Assembly: GCA_002898555.1 (NCBI GenBank) | Contig: BEHR01000008.1 | Coordinates: forward strand, 1-64,000 | Direction of reading: 5' to 3' | DNA: 64,000 bases | Origin: a bacterium HR15 | GTDB lineage: Bacteria; Armatimonadota; Fimbriimonadia; Fimbriimonadales; GBS-DC | Part shown: positions 36,422-47,449 of the stretch, one piece after another | How the letters are laid out: each line of letters starts with the position of its first letter | Position numbering within the stretch: position 1 is the first letter of the stretch | Program-made: the position numbers and the translations under genes | Notes under the pieces: model-generated | What the model was told of the DNA's origin: nothing | What the model saw: only the letters and a program-made list of their open reading frames with translations | Databases searched by the model: none

Positions 36422-37429
36422 TCACACCCTGATCGGCTCGCCCTCGGTGCGTTTCACATGCTCCAGCACGCTTTCCAGCACCTGATCGGGCGTGACATTA
36501 TCCGCTTCGGCTTCAAAATTGAGCAGGATACGATGGCGCAGGGCGGGCTTAAGCGCACGCTGGATATCCTCACGCGACACATTGTAGCGCCCGTCGAGCA
36601 GTCCGTATACCTTGCCCGCCAGAATCAGCGATTGTGCCCCACGCGGACTGGAGCCATAACGCACATAGCGGTTTACCTCCGCCGGCGCATAGGGCGAGCC
36701 AGGATGCGTCGCCACCACGATTTTGAGCGCGAAATCCTGCACCGATTGCGCAATCGGCACTTCGCGCACTACTTGCTGCATGCGCAACAGCGTCGCTTTA
36801 TCCGCCACCGCGCTCGCCCGGGGAAGTTCTGCGCCCGTCGTGCGATTCACGATCTCGCGCAGCTCCTCCAGCGTGGGGTAGCCGACCAGAATCTTGAAGA
36901 AGAAGCGGTCTAACTGGGCTTCGGGCAGGGGATAGGTGCCTTCTTGTTCGACGGGGTTTTGCGTTGCCAGCACCCAGAAGGGCGGTTCGATCGGATAGCG
37001 TTTGCCCGCGACCGTCACGGCATGCTCCTGCATCGCCTCCAGCAGTGCCGATTGCGTTTTGGGCGTGGCGCGGTTGATCTCATCTGCCAGGAGGATGTTG
37101 GTGAACACGGGTCCGGGGCGAAAGACGAAGGTGCGCGTGCCGGTCTCGCTCTCGGCTAAGATGTTGGTCCCTGTCACATCGGCGGGCATTAGGTCGGGTG
37201 TAAACTGGATGCGAGCAAATTGAAGGTTGAGCGATTGGGCCAGCGTGCGCACCAGCAGCGTCTTGCCTAAGCCGGGCACGCCTTCCAGCAGCGTGTGCCC
37301 CCCAGCAGCAACCGCCACCAGCACATTTTCGACAACCTCCTCCTGCCCCACGATGACCTTCGCGATCTCGGTGCGCAGCGCCTCAAAATGCGTTCGGAAC
37401 CACTCCGCCACCTGCTTGCCATTCTCCAT
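36422..37429 (-). CDS. MoxR-family AAA+ ATPase
   Basis: The 335-residue protein has Walker A GVPGLGKT (50-57), Walker B LLADEINRATPKTQSALLEAMQE, sensor I LATQNPVEQEGTYPLPEAQLDRF and the C-terminal lid. MoxR ATPases act as chaperones, often with vWA partners; no vWA gene is adjacent, though one lies at the left edge of the window. A TACAAT box ends 7 nt before the ATG. It follows the STN-domain gene by 16 bp on the same strand. Confidence 0.93.
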   Translation of the reverse strand: MENGKQVAEWFRTHFEALRTEIAKVIVGQEEVVENVLVAVAAGGHTLLEGVPGLGKTLLVRTLAQSLNLQFARIQFTPDLMPADVTGTNILAESETGTRTFVFRPGPVFTNILLADEINRATPKTQSALLEAMQEHAVTVAGKRYPIEPPFWVLATQNPVEQEGTYPLPEAQLDRFFFKILVGYPTLEELREIVNRTTGAELPRASAVADKATLLRMQQVVREVPIAQSVQDFALKIVVATHPGSPYAPAEVNRYVRYGSSPRGAQSLILAGKVYGLLDGRYNVSREDIQRALKPALRHRILLNFEAEADNVTPDQVLESVLEHVKRTEGEPIRV

Positions 37430-37445
37430 AGCACCAATTGTACCC

Positions 37446-39383
37446 CTATTTCAGAGAAAGCAGAAGCGGGAACTGCAGACGGCGCATGGGGGCGTTCGGG
37501 GTATCATCGGGTAGCTCTATGGTGAACTGGCAGCCCTGCACAAAAGGTATACCGGCTTCCCGAGCGACCTCGCTACTGAAGGAATACCATGCCCCCTGAA
37601 GCACTCCCTCATATGAGCGAAGTGTGAACAAGGACATAGGCAATTCAACGGGTTCCAAGCGCAGCTTGGCAAAGGGTACTGTCTGCACAGAGGCGTTCTC
37701 ACGCATAAGCAAGCCCCCCAACTCACCTTGCTGAACAGAGTTTAGCTGTTCAAAGCGGATGGGCATGCCTCGCTTGAGGGTTGCCCGCTGAGCGGCGTTT
37801 AGATGTGCATAGAAGCGCAGCAGCCGCCTGGTACTGCTGGAAAGCAGCTCACCCAGCGAATTATAGAGAGGGTCTATCATGATGACACCCTCAATATAGC
37901 TCAACTGTTGTCCTAATTGAGGTGGTGGCTCCTTCAGCAGCAAGCGTTGCGCCAGCAAGGAGGCAGCACGTAGCCAGCGCAGCGCGTTAATCTGGGCATT
38001 GAGAAGCCGCTGATCCATCGCGATCGCCGATTCGATATCGATCAAACCCTCGTGTGCCAGCCACCGCTGGAATTCCATTTCGGAAATGTCCAGTGCACGC
38101 GCTAAGGCAGGCAAACGCGCCTGGATCATGAGCCATTGCTCGTCAAGGGTCAGTGTATATCCCCGTGCAAGGCATCGGAGAAGCCCGGCCCAGCTCGTAT
38201 CCAGATACTGCCCCGCTGTCATCGCGAACCACAGTGGGGACCACTCGCCCACCAGGTTTATCTTGCAGGCATCCGCACCGCTCAGCAGTAAGTAAGCAGG
38301 TAGATGAAGCCAAGCCTGCAGAATCGCTGGCTCTATCGTGGATGGCAAACGGCAGTCCAGTGCAGGCAGTGGCTCCCTCACCTCGGATCTGAATGCTTCT
38401 AACGCATCGTCTAAAACCCGTTGTGCGCTGGACATCGATAAGTGCGCCGTACCTAACGCGATAGTGCCTCTATTGCGGGGTTGCTCGCCCCAACGTTGCT
38501 CCCATATCATAAAAATAGTGAGTGCCTCCTCGCTGCAAGTTAGTCTTAGTCGCTGGAGAGTGAGTTGGGACGCAATGCCTGCCTCTTCATAAGGTTTCAG
38601 CTGGGCTTCGCGATACTGTTCCAGCGCCTCTATAGGCAGGCGATCCGGCGAGAGCAAGAGCTGTTCATATCGACGGAATTGCTGCCATTCATCTTCGCTC
38701 AGGTTGCCTAATAGGTACAGCGCAGAATAATTCAGTAAAATCTCACGGGCGAGGCGGTTCAGGTAGCGATCATAGATCGCCTGCAGATCGCGGGGCAGTG
38801 GTGCCGACGCAGGTTTAAGCAACGGAAGCAAGCGCGGGTCAGGTTCTTTTGGCTGTGCTTCACCCTCTCGCGTCCGACCCGTGACACGCAGATACTCCTC
38901 ATAGGAGAGCCGAAAAGCGAAATCGGGAATACGTGCCAGAGCCTCACGCAGAATATCGGCAGGCTCTTTCTCGCGCAGCACAGCTAAAAACTGGGTTAAC
39001 CGCTCGCGCTCGGCACGCGCCTCGCGTGGCTCCAGCAACAGATAATACTCTTTGCCATCCCTCGTTTTCTGGCGTGTCCAGCGAAAACTAAAGGTATCCG
39101 CCAATCGCTGCAGCGTTTCGTGCAAAGGCCGCTCGTTGACCAGCAGGCAGGCACGAAAGTATCGGATGGAATCACCCACACGCAGGTCCAATCCAGTCTC
39201 GCGGGAGAGTTTACGCATCAGCTCATGCAACGAAATGGTAGGCTCGCGCAGTGACAGAGTAGTATTCAAACGCGGTTCGTGAGCGGAGTCAAGCACCAGT
39301 GACAACTGTTCACTGGGCTGTGTCATCCCCATTCTTATCGCTACCCCGATGCCCATCAGCCAGCTTATCCAACACCGTGTCAT
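37446..39383 (-). CDS. Secreted protein with STN-like N-terminal domain (unknown)
   Basis: The 645-residue product begins with a hydrophobic leader (MTRCWISWLMGIGVAIRMG). Residues about 45-100 resemble the STN domain of secretins and TonB receptors (ISLHELMRKLSRETGLDLRV, then PLHETLQRLADTFSFRWTR). The rest, rich in Leu, Glu and Arg, is not recognised and has no barrel or secretin core. AGGTGA sits 6 nt before ATG 39383; GTG 39392 is an alternative. It precedes moxR. Confidence 0.65.
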   Translation of the reverse strand: MTRCWISWLMGIGVAIRMGMTQPSEQLSLVLDSAHEPRLNTTLSLREPTISLHELMRKLSRETGLDLRVGDSIRYFRACLLVNERPLHETLQRLADTFSFRWTRQKTRDGKEYYLLLEPREARAERERLTQFLAVLREKEPADILREALARIPDFAFRLSYEEYLRVTGRTREGEAQPKEPDPRLLPLLKPASAPLPRDLQAIYDRYLNRLAREILLNYSALYLLGNLSEDEWQQFRRYEQLLLSPDRLPIEALEQYREAQLKPYEEAGIASQLTLQRLRLTCSEEALTIFMIWEQRWGEQPRNRGTIALGTAHLSMSSAQRVLDDALEAFRSEVREPLPALDCRLPSTIEPAILQAWLHLPAYLLLSGADACKINLVGEWSPLWFAMTAGQYLDTSWAGLLRCLARGYTLTLDEQWLMIQARLPALARALDISEMEFQRWLAHEGLIDIESAIAMDQRLLNAQINALRWLRAASLLAQRLLLKEPPPQLGQQLSYIEGVIMIDPLYNSLGELLSSSTRRLLRFYAHLNAAQRATLKRGMPIRFEQLNSVQQGELGGLLMRENASVQTVPFAKLRLEPVELPMSLFTLRSYEGVLQGAWYSFSSEVAREAGIPFVQGCQFTIELPDDTPNAPMRRLQFPLLLSLK

Positions 39384-39598
39384 AGGGTTCACCTATGTCT
39401 CGATTCGGAAGCAAGCGGTATGTTCCTGCTTATAGCATCTAGAGGGGCACGATGAAAAGAGGAAAGGATATTGTTCGTTTCGAAGAGAGCCACGTCTGAT
39501 ACACAGCAGGAAGGAGCGCAGGCGCGTCAAACTGCATAAGGCGTGCTTCAATGCATGCGATTCTAACCACAAAGCAACCTTTGTAAGGAGGTCAAGTG

Positions 39599-41950
39599 AT
39601 GGGAGATCGACGAAGGAATCATCGGCAAGGCTCCCGCCCAACAGGCGGTCGAGCGCGATCGCGGATGCAGAGGTGGCTGCGCAACATCGGAGCGGCTATC
39701 CTTTTGGCCAACGGCTTGGCTGCATTTGCTCAGCTAAACCTGCCGTTTAGCGGCAGTGGCAACTCGGCTTCCACCCTGTTTCAGGTTACCCAGACTGGTA
39801 CCGGCGGTGTTGCGGCGTTCTTCTTGAACAACAGCGGCGCATCGTCGCCTGCACTTTCCGTACAGACGAACGCCCCAGGAATAGCCATCTTTGGCAAGTC
39901 ACTGGCGACAAGTGGCTTCACTTATGGAGGGCGATTTGAAGCGACAGGGCCGAACGCACGCGGTGTGCTGGGCTATGCGCTCTCCACCACAGGCGATGCG
40001 TTGGGTGTGTACGGCTTATCAGACAGCGTTTCTGGGATAGGGGTGTATGGCTTGGCGCGAGCGTCCAGCGGCACCACTTATGGCGTGTTTGGTCGCAGCG
40101 TCAGCACGGCAGGAATAGGCGTCTTCGGACATGCCACCGCCACCAGCGGCACCACCTATGGGGTATCCGGGCGCAGTGATAGCTTGTCAGGCGTCGGGGT
40201 GCAAGGAGTGGCGACCGCCACCAGCGGCACCACCTATGGCGTCTATGGGCAAAGCGCCAGCATCAGTGGCAGGGGCGTGTTTGGCTATGCAACGGCAGCC
40301 AGCGGCACGAACTTTGGCGTGTATGGACAAAGTGCCAGCACCGCAGGCACCGGCGTATTCGGCTACGCCACCGCGACCGCTGGCACAACCTACGGCGTCT
40401 CCGGTCGAAGCAACAGCCCCGGTGGGACGGGTGTGTTCGGGCATGCCAGCGCTGCATCGGGACCCGCTTACGGGGTGTGGGGACGCAGCGACAGCACCTC
40501 AGGCAGAGGGCTGTTTGGCATCGCAACCGCGCCTACAGGAACCACCTATGGCGTGTATGGGCAAAGTGCCAGCAGTAGCGGCACGGGTGTCTATGGGCTG
40601 GCAAGCGCTGTCACCGGCACCACTTATGGTGTCTATGGGCAGAGCAATAGCCTCAACGGCTATGGCGTCTATGGGCTGGCTAACTCCATCAGCGGCACCA
40701 CTTATGGTGTCTATGGGCAGAGCAATAGCCTCAACGGCTACGGCGTCTATGGGCTGGCAAGCGCGACCAGTGGCACTACCTATGGCGTCTACGGGCAAAG
40801 CAATAGCGCGGTAGGTACAGGTGTGTACGGGCTGGCAAACGCCTCCAGCGGTGCCAATTACGGCGGCTGGTTCCAAAGCAATAGTTCGCAAGGGAGGGGT
40901 GTGTACGGCTATGCCGCCGCGACCAGCGGCATAACCTACGGCGGCTGGTTCCAGAGTGATAGCCCCAGTGGACGCGGTGTGTTCGGCTACGCCTTCGCTA
41001 CTACAGGCGTGAACTACGGCGTGTTTGGACGCACCGATAGCACCGCTGGCACCGGCGTGTTCGGCTACGCTACCGCCACCACAGGTACCAGCGTGGGCGT
41101 TTCAGGTCAAAGCGACAGCACCGCTGGCACCGGCGTGTACGGCTATGCCACCGCCACCACAGGCACGAACTACGGTGTGTTCGGACGCACGGATAGCTCT
41201 TCAGGGCGAGGAATCTTCGGTTATGCGGCTGCCACCAGTGGGCTGACCTTTGGTGTCTACGGGCAGAGCGTTAGCTCAACGGGCACAGGTGTGTTCGGTC
41301 ATGCCTCCGCTGCAAACGGCAACAACGCGGGCGTGCTGGGAATAAGTGACAGCACCGAGGGCGCCGGCGTGGCCGGCTATGCCACCGCCACCACCGGCAC
41401 GAACTATGGGGTATTGGGACGCGCGGTAAGCCCCGATGGCTACGGCGTCTATGCCATCGGCAATATGGCGGCTACCGGTACCAAATCGTTCCTCATCGAC
41501 CACCCACTCCATCCCGAAACGCACTACCTGAAACATTTCTGCACCGAAGGACCAGAACCCTATAACGCTTATAGCGGGAATGTCGTGACCGATGCCCAAG
41601 GGTATGCCGTGGTGCAGCTCCCAGACTATTTTGAGAGCATCAACCGCGACTTCCGCTACCAACTCACGGTGATTGACAGCAGCGATGATTTCGTGCTGGC
41701 GAAGGTTGTGCAGGAAATTCAGAACAATCGCTTCGTGATTCGCACCAGCAAGCCGTTTGTGAAGGTCTCCTGGCGGGTAGAAGCGGTGCGCAACGATCTA
41801 TGGGTGCAACGCTATGGCTACCAGACCGAGCAGGTGAAGCCACAGGAGCATCAGGGCAAATACCTGCATCCGGAGCTGTACGGTCAGCCGAAAGAGCGGG
41901 GCATCCACTTCCAGCCCGCCCAGCCGCAGGAGACGGGTCAGCCCCGGTAG
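39599..41950 (+). CDS. Secreted beta-repeat protein with about twenty 26-residue repeats
   Basis: The 783-residue protein has an N-terminal Arg-rich stretch and hydrophobic leader (NIGAAILLANGLAAFAQ), then a 78-bp repeat in register from 40004 to 41485 with consensus GVYGQSxSxxGxGVxGxAxA followed by TSGTTY, itself two 13-residue halves. This Gly/Ala/Ser pattern suggests a beta-solenoid fibre. The last 150 residues form a conserved domain (SFLIDHPLHPETHYLKHFC, YFESINRDFRYQLTVID, VKVSWRVEAVRNDLW) found at the end of similar proteins in many phyla. AAGGAGGT precedes ATG 39599. Confidence 0.85.
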   Translation: MGDRRRNHRQGSRPTGGRARSRMQRWLRNIGAAILLANGLAAFAQLNLPFSGSGNSASTLFQVTQTGTGGVAAFFLNNSGASSPALSVQTNAPGIAIFGKSLATSGFTYGGRFEATGPNARGVLGYALSTTGDALGVYGLSDSVSGIGVYGLARASSGTTYGVFGRSVSTAGIGVFGHATATSGTTYGVSGRSDSLSGVGVQGVATATSGTTYGVYGQSASISGRGVFGYATAASGTNFGVYGQSASTAGTGVFGYATATAGTTYGVSGRSNSPGGTGVFGHASAASGPAYGVWGRSDSTSGRGLFGIATAPTGTTYGVYGQSASSSGTGVYGLASAVTGTTYGVYGQSNSLNGYGVYGLANSISGTTYGVYGQSNSLNGYGVYGLASATSGTTYGVYGQSNSAVGTGVYGLANASSGANYGGWFQSNSSQGRGVYGYAAATSGITYGGWFQSDSPSGRGVFGYAFATTGVNYGVFGRTDSTAGTGVFGYATATTGTSVGVSGQSDSTAGTGVYGYATATTGTNYGVFGRTDSSSGRGIFGYAAATSGLTFGVYGQSVSSTGTGVFGHASAANGNNAGVLGISDSTEGAGVAGYATATTGTNYGVLGRAVSPDGYGVYAIGNMAATGTKSFLIDHPLHPETHYLKHFCTEGPEPYNAYSGNVVTDAQGYAVVQLPDYFESINRDFRYQLTVIDSSDDFVLAKVVQEIQNNRFVIRTSKPFVKVSWRVEAVRNDLWVQRYGYQTEQVKPQEHQGKYLHPELYGQPKERGIHFQPAQPQETGQPR
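40004..41485 (+). repeat. 78-bp coding tandem repeat (19 units)
   Basis: Nineteen full units of exactly 78 bp lie in the gene at 39599, with a more divergent unit before them. The units starting at 40628 and 40706 (tenth and eleventh when the divergent leading unit is counted) are nearly identical in DNA, a sign of recent duplication, while others differ more. Confidence 0.85.
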
Positions 41951-42116
41951 CACAGGGGCGAAATATACCCGTTGAAGCAGGGTGCAGGAGCCGTGCCCTT
42001 ATTCAGTAGGGGTCAGGCTTCCTGACCCTGCTGCGTATCAAGCGTGGTTTGAAAGAGGTCTTTGAAAGGATAGCGGGTGCGGGGGCGTGGTCAGAGCGGT
42101 ATACCCTCGGGCAAGC

Positions 42117-43268
<1,152 letters not shown>

Positions 43269-43316
43269 CTATTGTGATCCATATCCCGTTTTGAAGGGCA
43301 AACTTAAGGTTGGCCT

Positions 43317-45827
43317 CTACATTCCTGCTTCCTTCGCCAGCGCGCTGGTAATCAGCGCGGTATATTGGTCCAGCAGGTGTTGGGCATCGGCTTCGGTGGG
43401 TGCCTCCGTGTAAAGGTGAATGAGGGGTTCGGCGGCGTCGGGCAGGATCAGCGTCCATCCGTGGTCTGCATAGACCTTCAGCCCGTCGAGGGTCTCCACG
43501 CGCCCTTTTACCGATTGGGCTACATAGCGCATGAGGTGTCCTTTTTGCTCCCACGGGCAGGGCAGGCTCCGATGCAGCAATACGAACGGGGGTATTTCAT
43601 CGTAAATCTCGGCGAGACTGCAACCTGCCTGTTGCGCCATCTCCAGCAGTTTGACATAGGCGAACATCGCATCGAAACCGGGATGGAACTCTGGAAAGAT
43701 GAAACCGCCTTGCAAATCGCCCGCAAGGAGCAGCTTCTCTGCCTGTTCCATCGCGGTGGCGGTCAGCGAACGCACATCGGCGCGCGTGCGCACCACTTCG
43801 ATTCCAAACGGTGCCATTAGCTGCTCGATGACCGAGGGCGCGTGCACCGGCACGACCACGATGCCTTCCCGATATACCTGTGCCATCAAGCGCGTGAACA
43901 CGGCGAGCAGCATCGCGCCCTCGATAGCTCGCCCCCGCTCATCGATGACCGCCAATCGCTCACCTTCATTCTCCATCAGCATGCCGCAGTCGGCGTTCAA
44001 TGCCTGCACAATCTGGCGTAGGTTGGCGAGGAACGCCTCATGTTCGGTAAGTGTGCGGGGGGTGCGGGTGGGGTCAGGATAGGCGTTGAGCGAGATGACC
44101 TCGTAGCCCAGCTGACCCAGAATGGTTGGGTAGATAGCAGCGACACGGCTGAAAGCGAAATCCGTCACGAGGCGCAAGCGTCGCCCGCCCAGTGGTAGTC
44201 GCAGCAGCTGGAAGAAGCGATCCTGATACTCTTCGATCGCACGCGAGGCGAAGTGGATAGTGCCCACCGTGTCGGGGTCACTGCGAGTGAAATCCTCACG
44301 GAAAAAGAGATGCTCAATCTTGCGCTCGCTACGGCGCGGCAGGTAGACCCCACGCCGATCAAAGAACTCCAGCAGCGTCATGCGACGGTGATGGGGCGCA
44401 ACGCGAATGTTCACCCCGCCCGCTACGCCCGCAGTGCGAATTGTGAAGCGCGTGATAGGGAGCGGCATCGCACGCAAATCCAGCACATCGACGCCTGTCG
44501 AAAGCACACCCGCGATAAATGCTCGCTTGATCATGCGCGATGCGCGGAAAGTATCGCGTGCTACAACCACCATCGAACCGTGTGTAAGGGATGAGCCATA
44601 GGCTGCGCCCAGCTTCGTTGCCAGATCGGGCGTTATTTCAATATTCGACAGCCCCTCGATGCCACGCTCACGAAAGAGCGTGCCACGCCACCCCGTGCCC
44701 CATACCAAGCTCATCGTCACGGTTGAGCCGCTTTCGATATGTTTCTCGGGCCAAAGTTTGACACGGGTGCGAATGATGCTATCCCGTTCGATACGGCAGT
44801 GGTCTGCGACGACCGAATCCTCCTGCAATTGCACATTTTCCTTGATGACGACGCCTGTGCCCACGATCGCGCCCTGCAGGTGGCTACCTGCGCCGATGTA
44901 AGCGCTGTCCCACACGATGCTGTGCGCCACCACCGCCTCCGGCTCTACAATGCAGTTATCGCCCAGCGTGGTGAACGGACCGATGGTCGCGCCGTTGCGG
45001 ATACGGCAGTTGCTGCCGATGCAGACAGGGGGCACAAGCTGGGCGTGCGGTTCGATCTGCGTGTTCCCACCAACCCACACGCCGGGCATCTGCTCGGTGC
45101 CTGGCAGGCTTAGTTTCGCTTTGCCTGTAAGCAGGTCATGATGCGCGTCACGATACTGCTGTAGCGAGCCGATATCGCTCCAATAGTCGCTCATCACATA
45201 GCCATATAGCGGTTTGCCCTCACGCAACAGCAGTGGGAACAGGTCTTGGCTGAAGTCATAGGGCTTGCCCGGCTCCATATAGTCAAAAATGGCTGGCTCC
45301 AGGATATACATGCCCGTGTTCACCGTGTCGGAGAACACCTCCCCCCACGAGGGCTTTTCCAGAAAGCGGGTGATGCGCCCCGTTTCGTCGGTAATGACCA
45401 CGCCGAACTCCAGTGGATTGGGCACACGGGACAAAATGAGGGTCGCCAGCGCGCCTCGCTCCCGATGGAACTCCAGCGCGGGCTGCAGATGGACATCTGT
45501 CAGCGCGTCGCCACTGATAATGAGGAAAGTGCCCTCGCGTAGCAGCGATTCGGCTTGCTTCACACTGCCCGCTGTGCCCAGAGGCGTGTCCTCGACAGAG
45601 TAGGTCAGCACGAGATCCCACTCGCTGCCATCGCCAAAGTAGCCTTGAATGGCATCCGCCAGGTAATGGAGCGTGGCGACCACCTGCGTAATGCCCTGCG
45701 CCCGTAGCAGCAACAAGATATGTTCCATAATGGGGCGATTACACACGGGCACGAGCGGCTTGGGATGGTTCGCCGTGATAGGGCGCAAACGCGAGCCTTC
45801 GCCCCCTGCCATCACTACCGCTTTCAT
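43317..45827 (-). CDS. Nucleotidyltransferase/phosphomannomutase-like fusion (mutase half degenerate)
   Basis: The 836-residue protein has a sugar-1-phosphate nucleotidyltransferase (about 1-235; MAGGEGSRLRP, FLIISGDALTD, RFLEKPS), a left-handed beta-helix of hexapeptides (250-365) and a PMM/PGM-fold region (370-836). In the last, the phosphoserine loop TASHNP is replaced by RVAPHHR (475-481), the metal loop DxDxDR by ENEGER (619-624), and the substrate loop GE-x-SG by FPEFHPG. Related fusions in cyanobacteria and actinobacteria are annotated mannose-1-phosphate guanylyltransferase. The sugar is not certain. Confidence 0.87.
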   Translation of the reverse strand: MKAVVMAGGEGSRLRPITANHPKPLVPVCNRPIMEHILLLLRAQGITQVVATLHYLADAIQGYFGDGSEWDLVLTYSVEDTPLGTAGSVKQAESLLREGTFLIISGDALTDVHLQPALEFHRERGALATLILSRVPNPLEFGVVITDETGRITRFLEKPSWGEVFSDTVNTGMYILEPAIFDYMEPGKPYDFSQDLFPLLLREGKPLYGYVMSDYWSDIGSLQQYRDAHHDLLTGKAKLSLPGTEQMPGVWVGGNTQIEPHAQLVPPVCIGSNCRIRNGATIGPFTTLGDNCIVEPEAVVAHSIVWDSAYIGAGSHLQGAIVGTGVVIKENVQLQEDSVVADHCRIERDSIIRTRVKLWPEKHIESGSTVTMSLVWGTGWRGTLFRERGIEGLSNIEITPDLATKLGAAYGSSLTHGSMVVVARDTFRASRMIKRAFIAGVLSTGVDVLDLRAMPLPITRFTIRTAGVAGGVNIRVAPHHRRMTLLEFFDRRGVYLPRRSERKIEHLFFREDFTRSDPDTVGTIHFASRAIEEYQDRFFQLLRLPLGGRRLRLVTDFAFSRVAAIYPTILGQLGYEVISLNAYPDPTRTPRTLTEHEAFLANLRQIVQALNADCGMLMENEGERLAVIDERGRAIEGAMLLAVFTRLMAQVYREGIVVVPVHAPSVIEQLMAPFGIEVVRTRADVRSLTATAMEQAEKLLLAGDLQGGFIFPEFHPGFDAMFAYVKLLEMAQQAGCSLAEIYDEIPPFVLLHRSLPCPWEQKGHLMRYVAQSVKGRVETLDGLKVYADHGWTLILPDAAEPLIHLYTEAPTEADAQHLLDQYTALITSALAKEAGM

Positions 45828-45911
45828 CGCTGGAAAGCAATTCACTCTGGCAGCGACGATTCCTGCATCCCCAACGCTTCATCCCTTGCGAAAAACAGGT
45901 AAAATCGAGGT

Positions 45912-46283
45912 GTGGACCAGCTCTTTATCGAGGGGATCGAGTTCTATGGCTATCATGGCGTGCCCGATGCCGAGCAGCAGATTGGGCATCGCTATCGCGT
46001 CGATGTGGTGCTGGAGCTGGACATGGCGCGGGCAGGGCGCACCGACCAGCTGGAAGATACGGTCAACTATGGTGAGGTGGCGCGTCTGATCCTGCAACTG
46101 GGCACGGAGCAGCCAGTGCGCCTGATGGAAACACTTGCCGAGCGGTTCTGCACGGCGATTCTGGAGCGATTTCCTATGGTTCAGCGCGTGCGGGTGCGCA
46201 TCGCCAAACGCCTGCCCCCAACGGGTATCATCGTCGAGCAGGCAGGCGTGGAAATTAGTCGAGAGCGAAGGAGTCGGGATTAG
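45912..46283 (+). CDS. folB: Dihydroneopterin aldolase
   Basis: The 123-residue protein matches FolB: LFIEGIEFYGYHGVPDAEQQ with the active-site glutamate region, VNYGEVARLI, LMETLAERFC and the VRIAKRLPP lysine. It forms 6-hydroxymethyl-dihydropterin in folate synthesis. The start is GTG; TAAAAT ends 6 nt before it, so the mRNA may be leaderless. It precedes tsaC. Confidence 0.93.
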   Translation: MDQLFIEGIEFYGYHGVPDAEQQIGHRYRVDVVLELDMARAGRTDQLEDTVNYGEVARLILQLGTEQPVRLMETLAERFCTAILERFPMVQRVRVRIAKRLPPTGIIVEQAGVEISRERRSRD

Positions 46284-46348
46284 AGCAGTGCGCCCGAATC
46301 TCTTGGTTCTCTTCCTGCAATCCCCCGTTCTTGAAACCGAGGAGGAAC

Positions 46349-47383
46349 ATGCCTATCGAAACCCAGCGATTGATCCTGACCGGCGACCTGGTCCAGGACG
46401 CGCCCTTGATCGAGCAAGCGGGCGCGGTCATCCGAGCAGGTGGACTGGTTGCCTTTCCGACCGAGACGGTGTATGGGTTGGGTGCGGACGCGCTCAATCC
46501 CGATGCGGTACGCCGTATCTTCGAGGCAAAAGAGCGACCTGCTTGGGATCCGCTGATTGTGCATGGAGCCGATTTAGAGCAACTGCGCCTGCTGGTGCAG
46601 GAACTACCCCCTGTTGCCGAGACGCTCGCGCAAGCATTCATGCCCGGTCCGCTGACTCTGGTACTGCCCAAGTCGGAGCGCGTGCCCGACATCGTGACGG
46701 CAGGTCGCCCGACCGTCGCTGTGCGCATCCCGGCCCATCCGGTGGCGCAGGCTTTGATACGAGCCAGTGGCACGCCGATTGCTGCCCCCAGCGCGAACCG
46801 CTTCGGTCGCCCCAGCCCCACAAATGCCGATCATGTCATGGCGGACTTAGCCGGGCGCATCGAGCTGGTGCTGGATGCTGGCCCCACACCTGTTGGCGTG
46901 GAGTCCACCGTTTTGGATTTGACCACCCAACCTCCGACCGTCCTGCGCCCCGGAGGCATATCCCGCGAGGCGATAGAGCAACTTATCGGGCATGTATGCC
47001 TATTGGGGGAGGCACTGCCTGGAGGTCAGCCGTTGCCTGCGCCCGGCACCTCGCCACGACACTATGCTCCACGCGTGCCCATGCTGTTATGCCCACCAGA
47101 GCCAGCCGCATTTGTCCAGGCAGTGCAGGACGCCTTGAACCTGTATGAGCGGGTGGGTGCCATGACCCCTGAAGGCTGGCAAGTGCCTCATAGCCAGCGC
47201 GTCGTCTCGTATGAGTGGGGTGTCTGGAGGGATTGGCAAGTGCTGGCGAAACGGCTCTTCGAAGGCATGCGCTGGTTAGAGCAGCAGGCGGTGCAAGCGA
47301 TTGTGTGTCCATTGCCCCCTGCGGAGCAGCTGGCGCTCACCATTCGCGATCGCCTCTTGCGTGCGGCACATCCACCGTTATAG
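46349..47383 (+). CDS. tsaC: L-threonylcarbamoyladenylate synthase (Sua5 type)
   Basis: The 344-residue protein has the YrdC/TsaC domain (GGLVAFPTETVYGLGADA, KERPAWDPLIVH, PGPLTLVLPK, PIAAPSANRFGRPSPT) followed by a linker (APGTSPRHYAP) and the C-terminal Sua5 domain. It makes threonylcarbamoyl-AMP for the t6A37 modification of tRNAs. GGAGGA lies just before ATG 46349. Confidence 0.93.
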   Translation: MPIETQRLILTGDLVQDAPLIEQAGAVIRAGGLVAFPTETVYGLGADALNPDAVRRIFEAKERPAWDPLIVHGADLEQLRLLVQELPPVAETLAQAFMPGPLTLVLPKSERVPDIVTAGRPTVAVRIPAHPVAQALIRASGTPIAAPSANRFGRPSPTNADHVMADLAGRIELVLDAGPTPVGVESTVLDLTTQPPTVLRPGGISREAIEQLIGHVCLLGEALPGGQPLPAPGTSPRHYAPRVPMLLCPPEPAAFVQAVQDALNLYERVGAMTPEGWQVPHSQRVVSYEWGVWRDWQVLAKRLFEGMRWLEQQAVQAIVCPLPPAEQLALTIRDRLLRAAHPPL

Positions 47384-47449
47384 ATGAGAGAAATTCCCCC
47401 ATTTATCGTGAGGATTTTCCCCAAAACCGTTGGGGTATAATCCCGCACA

